From positions 3,993 to 67,992 of the forward strand of contig CAZMFZ010000002.1 in NCBI GenBank assembly GCA_964565665.1: a stretch of DNA of 64,000 nucleotides, read 5' to 3'. Position numbers and translations under genes: made by a program. The DNA is from CAZMFZ01 sp964565665. Lineage in GTDB: Bacteria; Bacteroidota; Bacteroidia; Cytophagales; UBA9547. The notes beneath the pieces are model-generated. The model worked only from the letters and a program-made list of their open reading frames with translations. It made no database searches and had not been told where the DNA came from. Below are positions 34,282 through 42,952 of the stretch, piece after piece (the first letter of the stretch is position 1; every line of letters begins with the position of its first letter).

Positions 34282-34827
34282 ATGGAGATTATTTCAGACA
34301 ATGATTTATTGATACGAATTAAAGCAGATGATGAAAAAGCCTTCCAAAAATTATTTAAAAGATATTATAGCAGGCTTTATTACTATTCATTTTCATTTGT
34401 AAAAACAAAAGAAATAGCTGAAGAGGCGGTAATGGATATTTTCTTTGCTATTTGGGAAAAAAGAAAGGCTTTACTAATATCAAATTTTGCTTTCTATATC
34501 TATGCTTCAGTCAAATACAAATCGCTTGAATATAAAAAAAAGAAAAAAGTTATATTTGATGAATTAGAGACTGTGAGTAATAATTCTTCTATAAATGAAC
34601 ATGACCCTGAGCAAAAAATGATATTTGCAGAGTTTGAAAACAGAATTGACAGCCTTGTAAATCAACTACCACCACAAAGGAAGCTTGTATTTATGCTGAA
34701 CAGAGTAGATGGGCTAAAATATAAAGAAATATCACAATTGTTGGAAATATCACTTCGGACAGTAGAAAAACACATGTATGATGCCGTGTTTCAACTCAAA
34801 GATTTACTTTCAAAAGAAGTTAAATAA
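34282..34827 (+). CDS. ECF RNA polymerase sigma factor (sigma-70 family)
   Basis: 181 residues. Region 2 (about 8-75) shows DNDLLIRIKADDEKAFQKLFKRYYSRLY-type sequence and AEEAVMDIFFAIWEKR; region 4 (about 125-178) shows LPPQRKLVFMLNRVDGLKYKEISQLLEISLRTVEKHM, a clear helix-turn-helix. It is the Bacteroidota ECF type that works with FecR and a TonB receptor. Here it lies downstream of both, 119 bases past the receptor, rather than first as is usual. It converges on dnaN with only 18 bases between stops. Confidence 0.93.
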   Translation: MEIISDNDLLIRIKADDEKAFQKLFKRYYSRLYYYSFSFVKTKEIAEEAVMDIFFAIWEKRKALLISNFAFYIYASVKYKSLEYKKKKKVIFDELETVSNNSSINEHDPEQKMIFAEFENRIDSLVNQLPPQRKLVFMLNRVDGLKYKEISQLLEISLRTVEKHMYDAVFQLKDLLSKEVK

Positions 34828-34845
34828 ATACTTAAAAGTAATAAA

Positions 34846-35970
34846 TTATGCATACGTATTCAGCATCACTGGCATTACTAGCATCAAAATATCTTCGTTG
34901 GCTATAGCTTCAAGAGGATTTATTAAGCCTGCTTTATTGGGTTGTGACATGCTGATAGTGATACTCTCACAATCTAAATTATTGATCATCTCAAGCAAGA
35001 ATTTCGCGTTAAAACCTATTTCCATGTCTTCGCCATTGTATTCGCAAACCAATCTTTCATTGGCTTCATTTGAAAAATCTAAATCTTCAGCTGAAACTTG
35101 CAATTCGCTGCCACTCATTTTAAAACGAACCTGATGTGTAGTTTTGTTCGCATATATAGAAATACGTTTTAAGCAATTGAGCAACTCAAGTCTACTGATA
35201 TTGAGCTTATTAGGGTTTTCCAAAGGAATCACATTATCGTAATCAGGAAAACGCTCATCTATTAGTCGGCATATTAATTTTGTGCTACCAAAGCTGAAAA
35301 ATGCGTTCGAAGTATTAAATTCCATGCTCACCGCAGTGTTATCTGAAGGCAAAGAGGTTTTCAATAAAGTTAATGCTTTTTTAGGGATAATGATTGAAGA
35401 CGGAGTGTCGATAGCTAAATCTACTCTTCTGTAACGCACTAATCGGTGGCCGTCAGTGGATACAAAAGTCAGATTTGAATCATTCATCTGAAAAAAAACG
35501 CCCGTCATTGCCGGACGTAAATCTTCAGAACTAGTAGCAAAAATAGTGCTTGCAATAGCCTTGCCTAGTACTTCAGATGACATGTCTACTTTTGAAGCAC
35601 CTTTCATCGCAGGTATCTTTGGGAAATCGGTGGCGTTCTCCCCAGAAAGCTTGTAATTCCCGTTGTTAGATCTAAGTGTGATTACATAAGTATCTTCATC
35701 TATACTAAAAGTGATGGGCTGCTCTGGCAAATTACGAAGCGTATCAAGCAAAATTTTGGCAGGCACACATATATTGCCCGATTCCTTCGATTCTACCGAC
35801 ATTTCAGTGATCATGGTAGTTTGCAAATCGGAGGCTGTGATTGTTAGTTTTTCCTTCTCAATTTCAAACAAAAAATTCTCTAAAATGGGAACAATAGGGT
35901 TTGAAGCAATAACACCACTTACAGAGGTAAGTTGTTTTAGCAAAGAAGCAGAAGAAACTATGAATTTCAT
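34846..35970 (-). CDS. dnaN: DNA polymerase III beta subunit (sliding clamp)
   Basis: 374 residues with the three clamp domains. It starts MKFIVSSASLLKQLTSVSGVI; inside are PILENFLFEIEKEKLTITASDLQTTM, ATDFPKIPAM, RPAMTGVFFQMNDSNLTFVSTDGHRLVRY and, near the end, FNAKFLLEMINNLD with LMLVMPVMLN. The clamp tethers DNA polymerase to the template. A -7 box lies at 36038-36045, and two DnaA-box-like sites lie just upstream. It is not beside dnaA or recF in this window, which is normal for this phylum. Confidence 0.96.
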   Translation of the reverse strand: MKFIVSSASLLKQLTSVSGVIASNPIVPILENFLFEIEKEKLTITASDLQTTMITEMSVESKESGNICVPAKILLDTLRNLPEQPITFSIDEDTYVITLRSNNGNYKLSGENATDFPKIPAMKGASKVDMSSEVLGKAIASTIFATSSEDLRPAMTGVFFQMNDSNLTFVSTDGHRLVRYRRVDLAIDTPSSIIIPKKALTLLKTSLPSDNTAVSMEFNTSNAFFSFGSTKLICRLIDERFPDYDNVIPLENPNKLNISRLELLNCLKRISIYANKTTHQVRFKMSGSELQVSAEDLDFSNEANERLVCEYNGEDMEIGFNAKFLLEMINNLDCESITISMSQPNKAGLINPLEAIANEDILMLVMPVMLNTYA

Positions 35971-36037
35971 GGGGATGATTGTTAAGGAATCAAATTTGCG
36001 AATAAAAATTTACGACTCTTTGGAGAGTATCAATTAG

Positions 36038-36045
36038 CAAAATTA
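36038..36045 (-). promoter_or_regulatory. candidate -7 element for dnaN
   Basis: Minus-strand TAATTTTG matches TAnnTTTG exactly, 67 bases upstream of the dnaN ATG. No -33 element at a normal distance was found. Confidence 0.45.
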
Positions 36046-36085
36046 AATATTCTAAACACAAAACCTTAGAGAACGCTATAAAAAT

Positions 36086-36105
36086 TTATTCACAAGTTAT
36101 GAACA
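36086..36105. promoter_or_regulatory. two DnaA-box-like sites upstream of dnaN
   Basis: TTATTCACA (36086-36094) fits TTATNCACA exactly, and TTATGAACA (36097-36105) fits with one mismatch. They are adjacent and in the same orientation in the short purM-dnaN intergenic region. This could mean DnaA control of dnaN. It is weak evidence by itself, since such 9-mers occur by chance in AT-rich DNA. Confidence 0.3.
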
Positions 36106-36175
36106 CTTATTAAACCATGATTAATGCAAAAAAACTTGACTAAATATAAAGCGTTTTTGGATTACTATGGGCAGA

Positions 36176-37351
36176 TTAATATATAAACACCCCATTTTTT
36201 GATTGTATTGAAAGCTTGTTTGCATTGCTCTTTTGTACATGACCAATAATCTGGGCTTCAATATCAAGTGACTTTGAAATAGCAATCATATTTTCAGCAG
36301 CATTTTCATTAGTGTATATTTCAAGCCTATGCCCCATATTGAATACCTTGTACATTTCGCTCCAATCTGTGCCACTTTCTTGCTGAATAATTTGAAAAAG
36401 AGGTGGGACAGGCAATAAATTGTTTTTAATAATATGTACTTTATCTACAAAATGTAATACTTTGGTTTGGCCACCGCCACTGCAATGGACTATCCCTCCT
36501 ATTTCAGAGATGGGAATTTCATCCAAAATTTGCTTTACCAATGGGGCGTAAGTACGTGTAGGTGACAATACCAATTTGCCAATCGTAATTGATAGATTGT
36601 TGTCAATAATTACTCTTTCCGTTAAGCTTCTTTTGCCGCTATACACCAAATTATCAGGCACTGCAGCATCAAAACTTTCAGGGTATTTTGATGCCAATAT
36701 TTTTGAAAAAACATCGTGACGGGCAGAAGTGAGGCCATTGCTGCCCATGCCGCCATTGTATTCTGATTCGTAACTTGCCTTTCCGTAAGAGGCAAAACCT
36801 ACTATAACCTGCCCGCTTTTTATTTGGCTATTGTCAATTACATCTGCTTTTTTCATGCGAGCAGTTACGGTGCTATCTACAATAATGGTACGTACCAAGT
36901 CGCCCACATCGGCAGTTTCGCCACCTGTAGAATATATTTCCATGCCATAATCGCGTAGCATTTCAAGTATCTCTTCCATGCCGTTAATAATAGCTGCTAT
37001 TACTTCGCCAGGAATCAGATTTTTGTTTCTGCCAATAGTAGAAGAAAGCAGCATCGGACCCACACAGCCTACGCATAATAAATCATCAGTATTCATCACA
37101 ATGGCATCTTGTGCTATTCCTTTCCAAATGGAAATATCGCCAGTTTCCTTCCAATATAAGTAAGCTAATGAAGATTTGGTACCCGCTCCATCGGCATGCA
37201 TGATATTTACATAATCTGAATTTCCGCCTAAAATATCTGGCGAAATTTTGCAAAATGCCTTTGGAAACAACCCTTTGTCAATGTTTTTGATGGCGTTGTG
37301 TACGTCTTCTTTAGAGGCCGATACTCCTCTTTGCATGTATCGTTCGTTCAT
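36176..37351 (-). CDS. purM: phosphoribosylformylglycinamidine cyclo-ligase (AIR synthase)
   Basis: 391 residues, in the longer Bacteroidota form of PurM. The ATP-dependent enzyme closes the imidazole ring in step five of purine synthesis. Visible signatures are MQRGVSASKEDVHNAI at the start, MHADGAGTKSSLAYLYWKETGD and AQDAIVMNTDDLLCVGCVGP (metal/nucleotide binding). IYSTGGETADVGDLVRTIIVDST, GIVHCSGGGQTKVL and VFNMGHRLEIY follow. Its ATG overlaps the stop of the upstream membrane-protein gene by 4 bases, so the two are translationally coupled despite different roles. Confidence 0.92.
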   Translation of the reverse strand: MNERYMQRGVSASKEDVHNAIKNIDKGLFPKAFCKISPDILGGNSDYVNIMHADGAGTKSSLAYLYWKETGDISIWKGIAQDAIVMNTDDLLCVGCVGPMLLSSTIGRNKNLIPGEVIAAIINGMEEILEMLRDYGMEIYSTGGETADVGDLVRTIIVDSTVTARMKKADVIDNSQIKSGQVIVGFASYGKASYESEYNGGMGSNGLTSARHDVFSKILASKYPESFDAAVPDNLVYSGKRSLTERVIIDNNLSITIGKLVLSPTRTYAPLVKQILDEIPISEIGGIVHCSGGGQTKVLHFVDKVHIIKNNLLPVPPLFQIIQQESGTDWSEMYKVFNMGHRLEIYTNENAAENMIAISKSLDIEAQIIGHVQKSNANKLSIQSKNGVFIY

Positions 37352-38829
37352 TTTTTCAAAATAAGAAATAAATATTCAGATCGGTTTAAAATGGCGGCTG
37401 AATCTGTTTTCACGTAGCCATAATTGCTAAAAACTTCATTGTAAAGTGCGTTGGTGGCTAAAGAATTGGTGTTGAAAGAAACCGGATTGTTCACGCAATC
37501 GGAATATACAAGGTTTCCCGATTGAATCAAACTGTCAATTTTGTGTTTCATTATTTCCACTTTGGCGCAATAAGGCATTAAATTTTTCAAACTTCCGCCC
37601 GTTCTATAATACTCAACGTTGTCAATTTCAGTAGCGTAACGCATTAAAAAATAGCTTTGCCTGTTTCCTTTGATGTATGCCGCCCATTTTTCATTTGTAT
37701 TGAACATGAAATGATTCCAAGTCCACAGGCCAAAAAACATATTCCACAAGCCAATGCTGATTCCAAATCTTAAAGTTGCAGTTAGGTGTGGGTGCCAATT
37801 TGTGGCAATAAAAATGGTAAACAGCGAAGGCAACATGAGCATCATCTCTGAATTACCATTGTAGAAAAATGAAAACACCAAGTATATGATTCCCAAAAAG
37901 ATAAAGAAAAGATTTTTCAAAGTGCTTGGCGAATTTTCACAGCAAGATTTTATCCACATATAAAAAGAAAAACAAATCGATAAACCTAAAAAACAGGCAA
38001 TGAAGGAGTATAGAATATTAGATTGCCATAAACTCCACACATTGCCGTGAAATTGGATAAATGTTCTAAAAATGCTGACCACCCATCTGGCGAGTGTAAA
38101 CAAATCAAATGTGAAGCGGGATGTTCCAGTAAAAAAAGTTTCGAAAATAAAATGGGATAGATTAAAAAATGTTAGCGTTTCGTGCCGATAGCCGATAAGC
38201 ACCCAAATGTAAGCCAGTGGAACAATGAATGCCGGGAGCGCATAGAAGACCACTTTTTTAAAATGAAATTGCTTTTTAAACAAAAAGAAGGGAATAAAAA
38301 GCCACCAGAAAAAATGTATCTGGTGAAATAGGCATGAAAATGCCAATAAAAAACCTGCTAATATTAAATAAAAATCATTGTGAAACGCTTTGAATTTGAA
38401 AGCATAATAAGTACCCCATAACGAAAAAAACAAAGGGATTATATAGGTCTCATTTTCAGTTGCAAATCTTAAATAGGAAAAAAAACAGCTATTCAAAAAC
38501 ACCCAACTCAAAGCGTTCTTAGTCGTCAACCCATTGATTATTAATATCTCAAATAAAGTAAAAAGTATAGCGATGAAATAAATGGTATTGATGCATTTTC
38601 CTAGCCAGAGCGAGTCAGAAATACCAAAGAAAAAAGAAAATACATATAAATGCGCTGAATAAAGCAAATGATGCGCATGAAATAAAGAAGTATTCCAGCG
38701 AGCATCTGCTGCATAGCTGTAAGCATCTTGTGTAGAATTGATGCTTGGGAATAAAAAACAGGCAAATATCGGTGAGCATACGGCTAAAATCCAAGCAAAT
38801 CGAGTGCCAAAAATGGAATCAAACTTCAT
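37348..38829 (-). CDS. polytopic membrane protein, possibly GT-C-type glycosyltransferase
   Basis: About 493 residues when started at the ATG at 38829 (MKFDSIFGTRFAW). A start at 38874 would overlap the upstream gene by 56 bases, against 11 for my choice. There are about ten hydrophobic helices with many aromatic residues. The first loop holds STQDAYSYAADARW, and an extracytoplasmic tail of about 120 residues ends the protein. This architecture (acidic first loop, many helices, soluble C-terminus) resembles lipid-linked sugar GT-C enzymes such as mannosyltransferases, but no decisive motif is seen. Coupled to purM by a 4-base overlap. Confidence 0.6.
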   Translation of the reverse strand: MKFDSIFGTRFAWILAVCSPIFACFLFPSINSTQDAYSYAADARWNTSLFHAHHLLYSAHLYVFSFFFGISDSLWLGKCINTIYFIAILFTLFEILIINGLTTKNALSWVFLNSCFFSYLRFATENETYIIPLFFSLWGTYYAFKFKAFHNDFYLILAGFLLAFSCLFHQIHFFWWLFIPFFLFKKQFHFKKVVFYALPAFIVPLAYIWVLIGYRHETLTFFNLSHFIFETFFTGTSRFTFDLFTLARWVVSIFRTFIQFHGNVWSLWQSNILYSFIACFLGLSICFSFYMWIKSCCENSPSTLKNLFFIFLGIIYLVFSFFYNGNSEMMLMLPSLFTIFIATNWHPHLTATLRFGISIGLWNMFFGLWTWNHFMFNTNEKWAAYIKGNRQSYFLMRYATEIDNVEYYRTGGSLKNLMPYCAKVEIMKHKIDSLIQSGNLVYSDCVNNPVSFNTNSLATNALYNEVFSNYGYVKTDSAAILNRSEYLFLILKK

Positions 38830-39682
38830 TGTCCGATTCATCAGAAATACAAGAGAGCAGTTGGTGGGCTTCATCTACTTTTTCAGAGGCTCCTGCTTTT
38901 TCGAACGATACAATCATATTTCGCAACACTCTTCTTATGATACTAAGATTGTTGCAGGGTTCGTAAAACATGCTATTGTGCGACAAATTGAGGTGTGAGA
39001 TATAGTTGTCAATATCGGAACGGGTGAAAATTAACCCTTTATTGAAGGCATTGATATAAAACTGAATATTTTGATTTTTGTAAGTGAGAATAAATAAGTT
39101 GGGCAAATTTACTCCATACACTGGCAATTTGAGCTTTTGAGCAATCAGCATATAAATTACACAAAGAGAAATTGGATTTCCTTTGCGAGTTTCCAATACT
39201 ACATTAAGCATTGAATTGTTGGCAGAATGGAAATTTTTGGTGTTGGAAGCAAACCTCATTTTGCCAAAAAAGGCAAAATTCATCATTTTAATCATTTCAT
39301 AAGGATGTTCGGTTTCAACTTTTATTTCTGTCCAAGCTTCAAAATAGAGTTGTTCTAAATCTGCTTTTAGTTTGTCGTATTCCAAATCGGGGTATTGATA
39401 AGTTGTTATCAGCCACATACCTTCGAGCAAATCCACATACCCTCCTTCTTTCCAAGTATGAAGTTTCGATTTCAATTGTGAAAATTGCACGGTATGAATT
39501 AAATCTTCAATGCGTTTTTGCACAATGGGGTTGAAGTTACTTTCCCATTCTCGCTCAAGAAAAGGAATGATTGGGTCGCCCAGTGTCACAATTTTTTGTT
39601 CTACATGGTCTATTATTTCCTTGTCGTCATCGCTTAAAAGCGAAACAAGGGCAACCATATTTTTATCATCTATTAATTCCAT
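38819..39682 (-). CDS. SirB1-like transglutaminase-fold protein
   Basis: 287 residues. The central segment SMLNVVLETRKGNPISLCVIYMLIAQKLKLPVYGVNLPNLF is the SirB1/transglutaminase-like 2 signature, in which GNPISL(C)VIY carries the position of the catalytic Cys of the fold (here the Cys in SLCVIY). FYINAFNKGLIFTR follows and an N-terminal helical part precedes it. Family members are widespread cytoplasmic proteins without an established activity. It lies in a compact minus-strand run, 9 bases after the M3 peptidase start region and overlapping the membrane-protein gene. Confidence 0.82.
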   Translation of the reverse strand: MELIDDKNMVALVSLLSDDDKEIIDHVEQKIVTLGDPIIPFLEREWESNFNPIVQKRIEDLIHTVQFSQLKSKLHTWKEGGYVDLLEGMWLITTYQYPDLEYDKLKADLEQLYFEAWTEIKVETEHPYEMIKMMNFAFFGKMRFASNTKNFHSANNSMLNVVLETRKGNPISLCVIYMLIAQKLKLPVYGVNLPNLFILTYKNQNIQFYINAFNKGLIFTRSDIDNYISHLNLSHNSMFYEPCNNLSIIRRVLRNMIVSFEKAGASEKVDEAHQLLSCISDESDNEV

Positions 39683-39691
39683 TTATAAAAA

Positions 39692-41401
39692 TTAAAGGCT
39701 TGTCAATTCTAATTTAACGAAATCCATCAATAGTTTGATGTTTTTCTGAGAGAAATCAAATTTTATTCCTGCTGTGGCATATATCTCACTTATACTTTGG
39801 GTGTAACCTAGTTTTAAAGCATCTAAATATTGTTTCAAGCCTTTGGCAGGGTTCTCTTTGAAGTTTTTCCAAACGGCAATGGCTCCGAGTTGGGCCATGC
39901 CATATTCAATATAATAGAATGGCACTTCAAATAGATGCAATTGTTTCTGCCAAATATTATCCTTAATTACCTGTAAATCAGTCCAATCTATTTCACTGCT
40001 GATAAATAAACTATGAATATTATTCCATGCTTCTGTTCTTTCTTCATTTGTATGGCTAGGGTTTTCATATAGCCAATGTTGAAATTTATCTATGGTTGCA
40101 ACCCATGGCAATGTTTCAATAATAGATTCCAAATGCTCTTTTTTGGCTCTTTTCAGTTCTTCCTTATTTTCAAAAAACACATCCCAATGCTCCATTGAAA
40201 GTAATTCCATACTCATAGATGCCAATTCGGCCACTTCAGAAGGAAAACTTTTGTAATTGACCAATTCCAAAGGATGAGTAAGCACCGAATGTAAAGCATG
40301 ACCGCCTTCATGAACCATGGTTACCAAATCCCTTAACGCTCCTACTGAGTTCATAAAAATAAAAGGGTAGCCACTTTCATAAAGCGGATAATTATAGCCT
40401 CCAGGTGCTTTCCCTTTTCTAGATTCCAAATCTAAATGACCAATATTCTTAAGCGTTTTGATAGTATCACCAATATTTGCATCTATTCGATTGAAAGTCT
40501 CTATGGTTTTCTGTGTGAGTTCTTCACCTGTTGAAAATGGTTTTAACGGTTCGCTATTTGATTTGTCTACACTCAAATCGTAAGGCTTGAGCTCCTCAAG
40601 ATTTAAGGAAGCTCTTCGTTCTTTGGCCAAATCATTTAAAATGGGCACAACTTCGCTTGCAATGGCATCGTGAAAATCGAAGCAATCTTGAGGAGAGTAA
40701 TCGAATCGACACATTTCTACAAACATATAGTCTCTGAAATTCCCGAATCCGGAATTTTTCGCCAATTGAGTTCTAAGGCCTATCAAAGAATTGAAAAGTT
40801 GGTCAAGCTCTGTTTTTACAGTCAGTCTTTTTTCCTGAATGGTGAAATAAGCAGCCTCACGCACTTTTCTGTCTGTTTCAAAAAGCTTATTGGAAGCCTT
40901 TTGCAAAGTCATTTCTTCACCATCAATAGTTACCGATAAGCTGCCCATTGTGGCACCATACTTTACTTGCCCTTGTTGAATTTCTGTAAGTAGTGGAATA
41001 TTGGCTTCTCTGAAAGTTTTGTGATGGTTTTCGGTAGAACGAACTAAAATTCTATCAGCCTGAGTAGTAAATTCGTTTTTAAAGGGGCTTTCGAGCAATT
41101 TAGCATCTAACTTATTGGAGTAGGGCTGAATGTTAGGCTCAATTTCTGTAATAAAATAATTGTAGGCTTGTTGCTTCTCTGCATTTGCAGTATTGCAAGT
41201 CATGTGAATATAACGCCAGCCTGCATCTTCAGAAATCACAGTTTCAAGTTCAGAACGATCTTTAAGCCAATGTCTTAAATCGACTAATGAATTAATTTTT
41301 CTATCTACTAGATTATCAAAAAAAGGTTTTAGAGTGTCCCAATCAGTTATTTTGAAAGCTTGCGGAATGAAATTTCTTTGGAATTTTTCTATTGAATGCA
41401 C
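39692..41401 (-). CDS. M3-family oligoendopeptidase (PepF-like)
   Basis: A zinc metallopeptidase with HEGGH at residues 364-368 (VHEGGHALHSVL) and the preceding FIFMNSVGALRDLVTM segment. I start it at GTG 41401 (569 residues, the usual length), not at the ATG at 41506: the longer reading overlaps the ferredoxin gene, and its extra N-terminus has no family resemblance. A perfect promoter -7 box (TAAGTTTG, 41427-41420) lies inside that extra part, so a transcript would begin about 13 bases before the GTG. The enzyme degrades oligopeptides in the cytoplasm. SPQDCFDF, GEELTQKT and AELASMSMELLS are other typical segments. Confidence 0.9.
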   Translation of the reverse strand: MHSIEKFQRNFIPQAFKITDWDTLKPFFDNLVDRKINSLVDLRHWLKDRSELETVISEDAGWRYIHMTCNTANAEKQQAYNYFITEIEPNIQPYSNKLDAKLLESPFKNEFTTQADRILVRSTENHHKTFREANIPLLTEIQQGQVKYGATMGSLSVTIDGEEMTLQKASNKLFETDRKVREAAYFTIQEKRLTVKTELDQLFNSLIGLRTQLAKNSGFGNFRDYMFVEMCRFDYSPQDCFDFHDAIASEVVPILNDLAKERRASLNLEELKPYDLSVDKSNSEPLKPFSTGEELTQKTIETFNRIDANIGDTIKTLKNIGHLDLESRKGKAPGGYNYPLYESGYPFIFMNSVGALRDLVTMVHEGGHALHSVLTHPLELVNYKSFPSEVAELASMSMELLSMEHWDVFFENKEELKRAKKEHLESIIETLPWVATIDKFQHWLYENPSHTNEERTEAWNNIHSLFISSEIDWTDLQVIKDNIWQKQLHLFEVPFYYIEYGMAQLGAIAVWKNFKENPAKGLKQYLDALKLGYTQSISEIYATAGIKFDFSQKNIKLLMDFVKLELTSL

Positions 41402-41419
41402 AGTAGTTATTTTGAAGAG

Positions 41420-41427
41420 CAAACTTA
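41420..41427 (-). promoter_or_regulatory. -7 element that decides the M3 peptidase start
   Basis: TAAGTTTG on the minus strand is an exact TAnnTTTG match, 18 bases upstream of the GTG at 41401. A start site about 6 bases downstream makes an ATG start at 41506 impossible from this promoter. Confidence 0.55.
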
Positions 41428-41448
41428 GGCAATGTAAACTTGGAATAA

Positions 41449-41688
41449 TTAAGAATTTTGGAAAGTTGTGGCATTCCATTCGTATGCCAAAGCTTTGGAA
41501 GGGCACTTGTCAATTTGGTTGGCAATTTGCTCGGGAGTGTCAGCATTTACTTCGATCCATTTTTTTCTTCTCACATCATAAACATTTCCCAACCCTTTAA
41601 TACAAATGGCAGAATGGATACATCGATCGGGTCGCCATAGCACTGTAATAGTGTCGTTAGCGTATTTTACTGTTCGTTCTTCCTGCAT
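41449..41688 (-). CDS. divergent [4Fe-4S] monocluster protein (Fer4_19 type)
   Basis: 79 residues. It contains VLWRPDRCIHSAICIKGLGNVYDV and ANQIDKCPSKAL. The cysteines at 23, 29 and 62 occupy the pattern of the small Fer4_19 domain, which has CxHxxxC and a later DxCP(S/T)xAL. Such proteins are thought to bind one cluster, but the partner is unknown. The RRKKWIEV segment between the motifs is also typical. It stands alone between the TVP38 gene and the M3 peptidase gene on the minus strand. Confidence 0.85.
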   Translation of the reverse strand: MQEERTVKYANDTITVLWRPDRCIHSAICIKGLGNVYDVRRKKWIEVNADTPEQIANQIDKCPSKALAYEWNATTFQNS

Positions 41689-41724
41689 TTTTATGGATAA
41701 ATATTGAAAAAATCTACCTCGAAA

Positions 41725-42483
41725 TTAAGCATTATCTACACTTTCTGAAACTGTAATTGATTTTTTAAATTCTTTGGTTAGTATTTTCATTATGATAAAA
41801 ACCGAAACAATTGAAAGCAGCACCCAGATTCCTTTATCCCCCCACTCGGATGGAGGTTTGGCAAGCAGCGATTCTGATTCTACACCTATCCATATAAAAA
41901 ATAAAGTGCGTGGCAACATTCCTAATAAACCTGCAATTAAAAATGGCTTCAATTTCATTTGCATTACACTTAGCACATAATTCATAATGCCAAAAGGCAA
42001 CACAGGTGAAAGTCTGCAAAAAAATACGAGCAACCACTGGTTGCGTATGGCGTTTAATATCAATAGGTTAGATTGATAATAGTCTAACTCAATAATACTT
42101 TTAAGTAAGCTATCTGCTCCCGTCAACTTAGCAGCTTTGTACCCAAGCCATTGTGCAAATCCGTAAGCAATAATCATATGTGGTACGGCTTGCCAGCCCC
42201 ACACAAAGCCGGTTGCATAGGCAACAATAGTAGTTGGTGTAATTCCAAAAGCCATTGAAAATCCCAAAATCAAGTAAACAAGGCAGATTTTTAAGACAGA
42301 TGCCTGTCTCAAAATTTCCACCTCGCTTGATTGCAAAATAATAGCAACAACCGAGCCGCCAATCAGTGGGCTTATTACCAGCATTAAAAAAAATATAGCT
42401 GAGTAACGATTGTTTCTAGCTAAGGCTATTATACTACTAATAAGTGTTCGCATTTTTTTGGTTTGCAAAATAGCCATTAACAC
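41725..42483 (-). CDS. TVP38/TMEM64 (VTT domain) membrane protein
   Basis: 252 residues with about six membrane segments. The VTT core is visible as GFSMAFGITPTTIVAYATGF and LVFFCRLSPVLPFGIMNYVL, followed by KPFLIAGLLGMLPRTLFFIWIG. The F.R.SP..PF..MNY pattern defines the DedA/TVP38 superfamily, whose members act as lipid scramblases/flippases. The start may be the first ATG (42483) or the Met at residue 11, just before the first helix. It is divergent from rpoZ. Confidence 0.88.
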   Translation of the reverse strand: MLMAILQTKKMRTLISSIIALARNNRYSAIFFLMLVISPLIGGSVVAIILQSSEVEILRQASVLKICLVYLILGFSMAFGITPTTIVAYATGFVWGWQAVPHMIIAYGFAQWLGYKAAKLTGADSLLKSIIELDYYQSNLLILNAIRNQWLLVFFCRLSPVLPFGIMNYVLSVMQMKLKPFLIAGLLGMLPRTLFFIWIGVESESLLAKPPSEWGDKGIWVLLSIVSVFIIMKILTKEFKKSITVSESVDNA

Positions 42484-42520
42484 CTTTGAGAACTGCTTTT
42501 TAGGGTATTATGATAAAAAA

Positions 42521-42552
42521 TTGTGCAGATAAATTAATAATTCTTAAATTCG
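42521..42552 (+). promoter_or_regulatory. candidate promoter of rpoZ
   Basis: TTG at 42521-42523 and TAAATTCG at 42545-42552 are 21 nt apart; the second is a 7/8 match to TAnnTTTG. A start near 42558 would lie about 15 bases before the rpoZ ATG. Confidence 0.45.
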
Positions 42553-42572
42553 CGGTTCAATTAAAGAAAAAA

Positions 42573-42878
42573 ATGGCAGTTTCAAACACAATCATCACAC
42601 GCGATATTGATAAAATAGCCGAAGTAACAGGCAATGTTTATGAATCATTAATGATAATCGGCAAACGTGCCAGACAAATATCTACTAAACAAAAAGAAGA
42701 GTTAAATAACAAATTGGCCGATTTTGCTTCTACAGTAGATAATTTAGAAGAAATTTTCGAAAATCGTGAGCAAATTGAAATTTCTAAATTTTATGAAAGA
42801 CAACCAAAACCTTCTACTTCAGCACTTGAGGAGTTTCAGGAAGGCAAAATAATGTTTCGTAAAATAGAAGCTGAATAG
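42573..42878 (+). CDS. rpoZ: RNA polymerase omega subunit (Bacteroidota form)
   Basis: 101 residues from the ATG at 42573 (MAVSNTIITRDIDKIAE). An earlier ATG at 42510 would add 21 residues not typical of the family and lies upstream of the likely transcript start. The core TGNVYESLMIIGKRARQIS is the omega fold, with the IGKRA helix that contacts beta-prime. It is followed by the phylum-specific DNLEEIFENREQIEISKFYERQPKP. Omega helps assemble RNA polymerase. coaBC follows after a terminator, the same pairing (rpoZ-coaBC) seen widely in Bacteroidota. Confidence 0.92.
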   Translation: MAVSNTIITRDIDKIAEVTGNVYESLMIIGKRARQISTKQKEELNNKLADFASTVDNLEEIFENREQIEISKFYERQPKPSTSALEEFQEGKIMFRKIEAE

Positions 42879-42902
42879 ATTTTTATACTATCAACGCGAT
42901 TG

Positions 42903-42928
42903 AGGCTTCTTTATGGAAGCCTTTTTTT
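42903..42928 (+). terminator. intrinsic terminator between rpoZ and coaBC
   Basis: AGGCTTC (42903-42909) pairs with GAAGCCT (42916-42922), loop of six, followed by a run of Ts. coaBC begins 24 bases further, so coaBC must depend on read-through or on a promoter inside this short space. Confidence 0.8.
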
Positions 42929-42952
42929 GTTTATTCACAAAAAGGAAATTGT

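Noticed and set aside
42510..42572. Upstream ATG for rpoZ
   Set aside because: It adds residues not seen in omega and lies upstream of the likely transcription start.
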